Below are positions 56,076-64,000 of a stretch of DNA of 64,000 bases, one piece after another. The stretch's first letter is position 1; every line of letters starts with the position of its first letter. Below the pieces are notes generated by a model. The model saw only the letters and a program-made list of their open reading frames with translations. It ran no database searches and was not told the origin of the DNA. The stretch is from Globodera rostochiensis (Eukaryota > Nematoda > Chromadorea > Rhabditida > Heteroderidae): the NCBI GenBank assembly GCA_018350325.1, contig JAEVLN010000004.1, positions 1,674,001 to 1,738,000 of the forward strand. The letters run 5' to 3'. Made by a program: the position numbers and the translations under genes.

Positions 56076-57177
56076 ATGATGGCATTTTGCATTCATTTTG
56101 CCCTCCTCATAAGCGTCTTCCCCTTCGCATTTGTTGTGGCACAATACCGCCAACCCTTCAACAACACACAGAATTTGGTACACAAATTAAATTTTATTTA
56201 TAAAAATAATTATTGCGAAAAGACTTTTTTGCTAAAATGTGTTGAATTTTGAGAATTTAAAATTCTGCTTCCAAAAAATATGTTAAACAAAAATTTAAAC
56301 TTAAAAAAACGAGAATTTAATAAATGCCAAAAATGCTACACATTTACAGCAGCAGCAATATTACGGGCAACCAATCACGTCTTCTGTTGAGCATAACCAG
56401 CAACAACAGCAACTGTACTCCTCCACCTCCTCGCTGTCGTCCTCGCAGTCGGCTGCTGCCTATTACGGTCAACAACAACAATGGCCTTCTGCATCACAAC
56501 AGTATGCCGGCACATCTGCTGCCGCCGGGTACGGTATACCGGACCATCAGCAAAGGATGGCACAACAACAGCAACAGTTGGGCTGGCGAGGTAAGTGCTG
56601 GTTTGAGGCTGGACGATTTATTATCGACGTTTCGCGCAATGGTCAGTGACTTTTGTATGGAGATCAGTCTCCATTATGAATTGTCACGGATATCCGCGGA
56701 TTTTCCCGAAAATTGAATATCAAATTTTGAAAATGAGACAGCCACGAATGGAGGAATCGAACAAGTACACTGCAACACAACATTTTAGGTAGTGTGCCGA
56801 CAAACTTTCACAGCAATGTGCCATACACACAAAGCCTGGCTGGCGGCGCCAGTCCGTATGCGCAACAGCAGCAACATACGCCTGCTGGGTACGGTAGTGC
56901 AACCGACTACGGTGGGCATGCTGCCGATTACGGTGCCCAACAACAACAGCACACACAGCAGCAGTACGGTGACAGTGCTGGCCTACCGTACACGTCCAAC
57001 TCCTTTGACGGCTTGATGAACAATAACAACAATTTGGAACAGCACCAACAACGATTTGGACAGGTGCTGAACATGTTGGACAACTGGACGAGAAACCAAA
57101 TGTCCATGAACCTGAACCTTTCTCTGGATTTGCGCAACGAGTCTGAGTCATCGTCATCCGTTGTGCGCATCTTTTAG
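56076..57177 (+). CDS. Secreted Gln/Tyr/Gly-rich low-complexity protein
   Basis: Three exons in consistent phase. Exon 1 (56076-56177) gives MMAFCIHFALLISVFPFAFV then VAQYRQPFNNTQNL, a clear signal peptide with cleavage likely after VVA. Exon 2 (56350-56590) gives QQQYYGQPITSSVEHNQQQQ, SAAAYYGQQQQWP and AAAGYGIPDHQQ, with a strong GTAAGT donor. Exon 3 (56789-57177) gives GSVPTNFHSNVPYTQSLAGG, repeated AGYGSATDYGGHAADYG and QQQYGDSAGLPY, then VLNMLDNWTRNQMSMNLNLS and a TAG stop. The total is about 243 residues. Composition resembles prion-like or extracellular-matrix proteins with Gln/Tyr/Gly repeats. No enzymatic domain is visible. A cuticle, eggshell or gland-secreted role is possible, but nothing in the sequence decides between them. 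Confidence 0.85.
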
Positions 57178-57453
57178 GGTTAAAACGCCGGAAGGGCTCA
57201 AAATTTGGCTCACTTTCAACTGTTTTTATCGATAAATTTCAACAATAAATTTAAACATTTTGGTGCTGCTTAAAAACGGTAGCTTACTGAAGCCCCGGAC
57301 AATCAACATATTTCACAGAAACATTTTTTTGAATCATCATGGCACCAGAGCCGTTGAAGGTTTTCCTGCATTTTTTTCCAAGAAATTCGTCCAGTACCCC
57401 ACCCCCTCCCCCCATCAAAATATTCTGCTCCTTAACAAAATGTTTGTTTATGT

Positions 57454-57690
57454 CAGCGCCATCAATTTGGCGATGCCAACATGGTGGACAACCCGCACAG
57501 CATTGACAACAAGAATCGCATTGGCATTGTGTTCCCCGCGTCGTCCTCCTCTTCCCAACATCAGCAGCCCTCCTCTAGCTCATACTGGTCCAGCTCGGCC
57601 CCGTCCACTGGCGGTGTGCATCATCAACAGCTGCTGTTGCTGCTGTTACTGCTTGCACTTGTGGGCCGCCTTTCGCCGTTTACGCTTTGA
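57454..57690 (+). CDS. Partial Ser-rich C-terminus with hydrophobic tail
   Basis: After a possible splice acceptor (TTATGTCAG, ending near 57458) an open frame reads RHQFGDANMVDNPHSIDNKN then RIGIVFPASSSSSQHQQ, Ser-rich sequence, and a terminal hydrophobic block ([14 protein letters not shown]) followed by SPFTL and a TGA stop. A Ser-rich stretch leading to a C-terminal hydrophobic block ending near the stop resembles a GPI-anchor signal or tail anchor. The 5' part was not identified; it may be an exon of the preceding locus or a separate small gene starting at M57481. Confidence 0.45.
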   Translation, partial: QRHQFGDANMVDNPHSIDNKNRIGIVFPASSSSSQHQQPSSSSYWSSSAPSTGGVHHQQLLLLLLLLALVGRLSPFTL

Positions 57691-58870
57691 TGCCACCGGC
57701 AGAAAGCAGCAAGAATGGACGAATATTTGCTAAAAAATTATATTTATTTAATGTCCCAATAGTGAACAGAAATTCATCTTTTTCTTTCTTTCCGGTGCTC
57801 TCCTCGCTGTTATACCTTCGTTCCTCACTGTGCTTTTTTAAATAAAGGATTTGTAAAAGTGCAAATCAATTCAAATCATTCGAGAATAAAAGTTTGACTC
57901 AAATTCCGTGAATTTGTGGCCAATTTCCTTAATCGAAATGGTTTAAATTTAAAAAATTGAAATTCGATATTGTAAATAAATTGAAAGGCACAATTTATTT
58001 AAGTGGCATCTGCTTATTGAAAACAGAGTTCTTATCGCTAAAACCCAAAAAGTTGGAAAATTTTTGAAAAAAGATGGCATAGGAGTTCAAAAGGGGGCAC
58101 CAACAGTCAAAAAGTTGGCAAATGCCACCAAACGGAGGGAAAATAACAACCCTGATTGAAAGATTAGACAATTTTTAGGATAGTCCGGGAAATCCGATAT
58201 CCTAAAAATCCAGAAATCCATAGGCTTCCGGACTCTGATGCAGAAAATCCGGCCTGAGTCCGGTCTAGTTTTGCATTTAAGCACACTATACATCCAAAAT
58301 AAAAATGTTTGTTTTGCTTTCAATGTCCACAAAATGCCATAACGGAAGCATTGTGCCATGACGACGACGAACATTTTATTTCAAAATTTTGTTGTCCCTT
58401 TTTGGCCAATGCCTCTCAGAAGAGATTCATTCTCGCATTCATGCAATTCCCCCTCACTTCTTTTTGTCTCTCCTCAAAAATGGAATTCTGTCATTGTCAA
58501 GCAGCACAAATCTGTGCCCCCCCCCCGCGGATGTCGCCCCGTCAAAAATGTGCCCCCCCCCAGCAGAAGAAGCCATTCGCAGTGTGTGCCACATTCGGCA
58601 GCAGAAGATGTGCCCCCGGGGGGAATTACTGAGGGGGGGGGGGGAGCGCCGGAGGGGTAGGGGGCACAGAGTTTGGCCGCCCGTGCCCCGCCCCCCCCGC
58701 AGCCTTTCGCCCCCGCCGGGCACATCCATCCGGCGCCGCCTTCGCCGCTGCCGTTCATTGTCAATGTCCCCGATTTTGAAATAATCATTTTGCTGCCATT
58801 AATTGGGGGAAATAAATTTGTTTAAAGGAAATTATTTAGGGCATTTTGGGCATTTTTCGTTTAAAATAAA
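57691..58870. other. Intergenic, no supported gene
   Basis: GC-rich patch at 58510-58735 with several C or G runs and a palindrome CCCCCGGGGGG (about 58612-58623). The rest is AT-rich. Proline/arginine-rich frames through the GC patch are compositional. Confidence 0.4.
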
Positions 58871-60020
58871 ATGAAAACAGCTCCGCCTGCCCCAATTCCA
58901 TCGCTCACCGGCATGGAGAAACAGCAGCACAACATTCGCCGGGATTGCCATGGTGAAAATGGCATTTTTTGATTTTAAAAAAACAATCAATTTTTATTGC
59001 AAATAAATTATGATTTTATTATTAAAATATTATTTATGGTAGAATAAAACGGCATTTTTGATTTTTTTAAAAACAATCAATTTTTATTGCAAATAAATTA
59101 TGATTTTATTATTAAAATATTATTTATGGTAGAATAAAACGGCATTTTTGATTTTTTAAAAAACAATCAATTTTTATTGCAAATTATGATTTTATTAAAA
59201 TATTATGGTAGAATATAATTTATTTAATTCTATGCATTTTTTTCGACATTTCAATTTTTGTCATTGGATTATTTACGCCAAATATTTATCAAAATTTCAG
59301 ACTCACCAAGCGTCAGCATAAGCCCCAACCAGCACGAACAGCAACAGCAACAGCCACAGCTGGTTGTACACTCTCAGCAAATGCAATTCCATCGTCCGTC
59401 GCCGTATTTGCGACGGGTTAAGCTTCCACGCCTTCACTTTGCCGTGCCAAAAAAAAATGTTTAACAAAAAAAAATTGGAGATTGGATTTTGTAAATTAAT
59501 ATTAATTTTATTTTAAAGATTTATGTGCCGCCGCCCTATGAATCTGACGACGATTTGCCGTCGCCAGACGAATTGTGTGCCCGGGTGGAATTCATTCACT
59601 TGAAGAATGCCCAGCTCAGATTGGTCAGTGATCCGTTACATTTTGGCATTTTTTTTGTTTTTGTTAATTTTGAATTTAATTTTAATTTTTTTTTGCCTAT
59701 CCCCAATGAGTCCGTTCCGTCCGCCTCCGATTTATTAAAATTTGACAGAAAAGCCGAGCCAATGATAAGCAACAACAAATTGTGGAACAGCAGAGGACGG
59801 CAGTGCCAACACAGCAACAAAAGTTAGTTGGGTTGGACAAAAAAACGGAAAGAACGTCCCCCGAGGCATAAATGGTGGGGATCCAAAAGAATCTAAAATA
59901 ATATTTGAAAATTTAATTAAACAAATTTAAGCACATTTTTATGCCCATCAGCTGCTGTCCTCGGCTATGTTGGACAACAACATTCAGCTGTGTACAACAA
60001 GAACTCTAGCAATAATAACT
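58871..60020 (+). CDS. Gln/Pro-rich protein with short coiled coil, unknown function (multi-exon)
   Basis: ATG 58871 opens exon 1 (58871-58952, MKTAPPAPIPSLTGMEKQQH, phase 1). It joins in phase to about 59301-59417 (DSPSVSISPNQHEQQQQQ and QMQFHRPSPYLRR), then about 59519-59623 (IYVPPPYESDDDLPSPDELC and VEFIHLKNAQLRL) and about 59749-59821 (KSRANDKQQQIVEQQRTAVP). The last part, about 59953-60020, ends in one of two frames depending on the exact acceptor. The PPPY motif (IYVPPPYES) could bind WW domains. No family was recognised. The first intron holds a 90-bp triplicated AT-rich repeat. Confidence 0.6.
58958..59217. repeat. 90-bp AT-rich tandem repeat, three copies
   Basis: Unit GGCATTTTTGATTTTTTAAA then AACAATCAATTTTTATTGCAAATAAATTATGATTTTATTATT..., starting at 58961, 59051 and about 59141, the last shortened. 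It lies entirely inside the first intron of the 58.9-kb gene. Confidence 0.9.
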
Positions 60021-60386
60021 AGGGGGGGGGGGTCTTGTTGGTTTTAAGCCGACGAAATTGAAAATCAAAAAATTCCTTTTATTGGAAATCGGTTAACCGA
60101 TGCATTCATTTTTTATTGCAATAAATTTTGCAAAAAATTCCACAAAATTTTATATACGATGAACATAAATTCTGTTTCTATTGACAAAGCTTTTATTTTT
60201 TGCGCAAAGATTTAATTAGTTTCAATAGAATTTGAATTTTCAATTTTATTCATAAAAATATTTTTGAAATTTGTTTTTACAAAAAATAAATAAATTACAC
60301 ACACTGTGCACCTAAATGAAAGTGTTTGTTGCCTTTGTACAACAACAACAACAACCAACATATTCATGCTCCCCATTCATTCAAAA
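60021..60386. other. Convergent 3' intergenic spacer
   Basis: Lies between the 3' ends of a plus-strand and a minus-strand gene. AT-rich with a G run at 60021-60031 and a short CAACAA repeat (60341-60356). No separate gene is supported. Confidence 0.45.
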
Positions 60387-60868
60387 TTATCTCTTTTTCC
60401 TCATCCTCCACAACAAACGCCGCAGGCGAATTATGCCGTTCGATTGCGGTGCCGTCAGTGGAAGAATGCCAATGGCACCGCCACCAGCACCGGCACTTCT
60501 GCGCGAGGGCGGCACCGGCGGCAACGTGGTCGGACAATTGGCAGACGCGGCAAAGCAGCGTCGGACCTCGTAGGAACGTCCTGCGCAGCCTATTTTAATT
60601 AGTGATTTTAAAATTACGCTTGTTGGCGGCATTGGCACTTAAATGCCAAAATTAATGCTTTACATACCATTTGAATGCTCTTCATAATGGCACACGCGAT
60701 TTCTTAAAAGGAAAAAATGATCAAAACAATTGCGATGGCACTCCATTTTAATTTGGCACCGCATTTGTTTGCCGCAAATGCATTCGCCCCACACGCCCCA
60801 ATCAGTCCATTCCGCGTTGTCGTCGGCATGCTGCTGACGGCCCCCCATCCACAAATTGTTGCTGCTGT
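60387..60868 (-). CDS. Thrombospondin type-1 repeat protein, C-terminal part
   Basis: Minus-strand exons about 60758-60868 (EWTDWGVWGECICGKQM), 60668-60703 (NRVCHYEEHSN) and 60387-60589 (GCAGRSYEVRRCFAASANCP ... RLRRLLWRMRKKR, stop at 60387), joined by introns of 54 and 78 bp in phase. They form one complete TSP1 domain with WxxWGxW, CGxxxRxRxC and all six cysteines. TSP1 domains occur in secreted or surface proteins that bind matrix. The sequence after the domain is Pro/Ser/Gly-rich and ends in basic residues without a membrane anchor. The exon before 60868, with a signal peptide, was not found, and whether it belongs to the minus-strand gene upstream is open. Confidence 0.75.
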
Positions 60869-61236
60869 CTGAAACAAAATCAAAATTGTTTTAAATATTA
60901 AATAAAGTTGGCTTGGCCCGTCCAATGTTTTGTTTTTAATCGAAAAACGTGTGATTTGATGTGAAGTCCGGATCTCATAGTTCAATGATCTGGTCTGGGT
61001 CTGGTTCTCCGGGACCACTTTATATTAAAGACCGGACCGGACTTGAGGACCAATCGAGATTTCGATCAAGAATCTCGAAAAATCTCGATCAAAATCTATC
61101 AAGATTTCGATCGAGCATATCGATTGACCTACTCTCTGTTTCATATCAGATCGAATCGACTGGTAACAGTCATAAAATCTGACCCAACTTTTTCCGTGAT
61201 GATTTATTTAGTCAGATTCCCTGCTGCCTGACCAGA
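60869..61236. other. No supported exon
   Basis: AT-rich, containing an imperfect hairpin-like segment rich in TCTCGAT words (61040-61130). The missing first exon of the TSP1 gene may lie here or upstream, but no signal-peptide exon was recognised. Confidence 0.4.
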
Positions 61237-64000
61237 TCATATTAATTTGAACATTCGGATCTTCCAAATTGTGAACGATTTTCCCCCAGGGATTATGCCC
61301 GATTTATTCCAATGCCAGCAGTTCCCGCGCATTTTACCCATTTCTGCATTTGTTGTCGTCACATCATTGCCACTGATACCGTTGCTTCGTCGAATTGCGG
61401 CTGTTGACGGAACCATCGCTTCTCCAATTCGTATCGGACCAATTTCATTTTTTGTGCCACCGGTGCCAGTGTCATTGCTGTTTTTGGCATTCTGTGGCCG
61501 CTTCTCCTCACTTTTCGCGTGCTGAACAAAAAAAGCATTCGCGCGTTCATTGATCGCGATTTTTGAATATTTTTGGCACCTTTTCAGCAGGAGGTACTGC
61601 TTGCCCATGTCCAGCAGCACCACCAGGTCTGAGAAGAGTCGGGTGCTGCTCATCGCCAGATTCTTTCTGTTCCTCCTCCTCCTCCTCCTCCTCTTCGTCA
61701 CCATCATCCTCATCCAGTTCGTCCATGTGAACTGCTGCTGTTGCTGCTGGCGTTGTTGTTGCTGCTGTTGTTGTACTGCTCCTTTTTCTTGGCGTCTTCA
61801 TTGTCGTCGACTGAGTTGTTTCGTCCTCTTCCTCCTCCTCCTTCGTTTCCGGTTGCCGCATTTCGCCAATTTGTTTCCCTATAGCGCGCATTTCGGCACG
61901 CAGACGAACAGTTCTGCGCTCCATCAACATGGCATCGGCAGTTCCGCTCTGCTGCTTCTGTTGCTGCACATTTTGTGCATGTGCCAGGTCCTTAAAATCA
62001 AATTTGCCTGCAATTCCGGTATCATTTCAAAAATCATTCTGAACGAAATTTCATCAAAAATCCGTAATATTTGCGACAAAATTGGCACCATACCGAAATG
62101 ATGCGATTTCGGTGCCTTTCCAATGCTTTTGCCGCAGCCGTAGTGCCACCATCTCCACCCTCATCCCCAATTTGTTCATCGTCTTCTTCTTCTTCCAATT
62201 CCTCCGCTTCTGAACCAATTCTTACGGGTTTGCCTGAGGCAAATGCCCTGTTCAGATTCAAATGTTTGGCATTCTGTGGCCGCTGTGCAGCGCCGGCGGC
62301 GGATTGGCCCCGGCCGTTTGCTGCTGAAGATGCCGTCGATGGACGACGTATAATTGTGGTGCCGTTGTTTTTGTTGTTGTTGCTATTGGATTTGGTGTTA
62401 TTGCCCACTTTCTGCAATTGTTTGGACGGAAATACAACAGACGGACGATGCTTCTGGGCCTGCAAATTTTAAATATTCTTTTCTTTTTTTTTAATTTATC
62501 AAAAAATCACTTTTTTGGTTGCCGTTTCCATTTTCTCGCGATCTTCGTCCTCCTCCTCCTCTGCTGCATCATCGACGGGTGCCGGTGACAAAGTGCCAAC
62601 AACGCTTTGAAGTCCGTGCAGCTGAACGTCCTCAACCGATTTGGTCATGTTTGCCAACATCCACTCGAGCGCCTGGGCTGTGTCCGCATTCACACTGTCA
62701 CCCTGAAACTCCAGGATTTGTTGGTATTAAATTGGCAAAAATCTTGTAATTGTTATAATGCCTGTTTTTGCTGTCGTTTCTGTGCCGGCTCCATGTCGCC
62801 ATCCTTGCGGTACTGCTTGCGTTTCTGTTGTTCCATCACCGCTACAATGGTGCGTTCCCGTGCGTTCATGCGCTCAACTGGACGCCCGGTCAAATTGCGT
62901 GCCATCTGCTGGTACTTTGGTTCAACAACAGCAGCAGCAACAGCCGCTGAACGCGCTGTCATCGTCGATGCGTTGCGACTTCAAATTTTAAAAAAAGTTT
63001 GGAAATGTAAAATTCAACAAAAATTTAGTACGGCATCAATCCGACAGCGTTGTCCGAACTCTGTTGGTGTTTATGATCCCTTTCTGCCATCAGTCGCATC
63101 CAATTCTTGTTTTGTGGCACAAAAGTTGCCAATTTGGCACTTTTGCCATCGCCGGCGGCACCGTTACGGACTATCACAGACTGATTATTAGGCGCTGATG
63201 TGCCTAATTCCGTGGGCACTTTTGTGCCGGATTTTGTGAACGATGTTTTGACGCTAGTGGACGTTGCTGATGGCCTCGGACGTGCCATGGTCTGCAATGC
63301 CGAGAATGGAATTAGCAAATTATGCTCCTGATCAGGCCTTCTCGTGATCAACCCCTGCCCTGGGAGTTAGAGGCCTCGGGGGCAATATGTCTCGAGGGTT
63401 GGGTGAAAATGTGCCGACCAAACCCACCCCTAACGATGTCGGCATTGCGTTGCCTTCAGCTGGGCCCACGATTTCAGCAGATTCCGTCGGCTCTTCTTCA
63501 AGCACTGCTCGCTGACCGCCGTCCGAGTGCAAAAGTTGTTGTTGTCCTCCCCCCGGGGGACGACGCTGTCCACCGCCCGGCGGCCTTTCATTCCACCACT
63601 CCCGGGTGATGTCCTCCACCAATTTGCTGCCAGACTTTTTGCCCATTACGGTAGCTGGTGTTGTTGAAGGCGATACTACCGTACCCTTTGATGACATTGT
63701 TACTGTAGTGGTGGTGGTGGCGGACATTGTTGAAATCGGCCGCTGTAAGTAAAAACGGTAAACATTCGATCAGGGAGGGATGGTTCTTTTTCTGATCACT
63801 GATCAATCGTAAAACTGATCAGAGAGCGACTGAAAATTGTCTGATCAAAACCAAAGTGAACGTTTCACAGATTTTCAATGAATTTCAGGGCATAATTTTA
63901 AACAAGAACATTAAAATTGTGTACATTTTGATCATTTTGTTGTAATTTTTGCTCCGTTTTTTGCAGTCTGTCCTCAATTTCCACCAATTGTTTGGCCAAT
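61237..64000 (-). CDS. Large acidic, coiled-coil protein, 5' truncated by the window edge
   Basis: Minus-strand exons with coding-like composition: before 64000 down to about 63925 (LAKQLVEIEDRLQKTEQKLQ, coiled coil), about 63370-63743 (Thr/Ser-rich, then EDITREWWNERPPGGGQ), about 63025-63294 (MARPRPSATSTSVKTSFTKS ... QNKNWMRLMAERDHKH), about 62757-62960 (RNLTGRPVERMNARERTIVA VMEQQKRKQYRKDGD), about 62510-62703 (ADTAQALEWMLANMTKSVED), about 62100-62462 (KALERHRNRI preceded by the acidic run EAEELEEEEDD) and 61600-61990 (LMERRTVRLRAEMRAIGKQI, then a long Glu run and STRLFSDLVVLLDMGKQYLL). The 3' end is not fixed, because the frame changes within the Glu-rich stretch near 61.66-61.70 kb. No family recognised; a cytoplasmic or cytoskeletal scaffold is a guess from composition. 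Confidence 0.5.

Noticed and set aside
1..64000. Autonomous transposon or retroelement coding regions
   Set aside because: No reverse transcriptase, integrase or transposase motif was recognised on either strand; only non-autonomous foldback and MITE-like elements are supported.

Overview
The window is eukaryotic nuclear DNA from a nematode, most likely a cyst nematode (Heteroderidae, Globodera/Heterodera group). The genes are built of many short exons separated by introns of about 40-200 bp. The clearest taxonomic marker is a cluster of SPRY (B30.2) genes with the characteristic [12 protein letters not shown]...[10 protein letters not shown] block of the SPRYSEC/RBP-1 family. Several introns begin with GC instead of GT, which fits published descriptions of cyst-nematode genomes. 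There are no prokaryotic operons, and no rRNA or transposase gene was recognised. All exon structures below were read by eye from splice signals and protein similarity, so boundaries are approximate unless stated.

Layout. 1-4.3 kb is gene-poor: a foldback element and a 116-bp tandem array. 4.3-10.0 kb (minus) holds a cytosolic-type L-asparaginase with C-terminal ankyrin repeats; one of its introns carries a 28/41-bp minisatellite and another a tRNA-like element. 10.0-14.3 kb is intergenic with 31-bp, GC-palindromic and AT-rich arrays. 14.3-18.3 kb (plus) is a coiled-coil, polyQ, Asn-rich and acidic protein of unknown function, followed by a low-complexity NANNEQQQ reading frame.

18.8-36.0 kb is the most unusual part. 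It is a nest of inverted duplications holding four SPRY-family loci: A (plus, frameshifted), B (minus, apparently intact, with a 12-residue repeat in the SPRY domain and a 2-kb C/G-rich satellite in an intron), C (minus, decayed) and D (minus, apparently intact, near-identical mirror image of A). The edges of the duplicated blocks and the satellite share an ACCGTAAC-type repeat. Fragments of neighbouring genes (pieces of the 14-18 kb gene and a stray transsulfuration-enzyme exon) lie among them.

36.5-42.7 kb (minus) is a leucine-rich-repeat glycoprotein-hormone-type GPCR (fshr-1/LGR type) with signal peptide, LRRs, cysteine hinge, seven-helix region and a Ser-rich tail. 44.2-46.6 kb (minus) is a globin with a long N-terminal extension. 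50.6-51.4 kb (minus) is a small type I membrane protein. 55.1-55.9 kb is a foldback transposon with tandemly repeated ends and flanking direct repeats. 56.1-57.2 kb (plus) encodes a secreted Gln/Tyr/Gly-rich protein, with a possible second Ser-rich exon at 57.5 kb. 58.9-60.0 kb (plus) is a Gln-rich protein, 60.4-60.9 kb (minus) a thrombospondin type-1 repeat, and from 61.2 kb to the window edge (minus) an acidic/coiled-coil protein whose 5' end lies outside.

There is no evident common pathway linking the genes. The coherent theme is local genome plasticity: foldback elements, minisatellites, G/C homopolymer runs and inverted duplication of a putative effector family.
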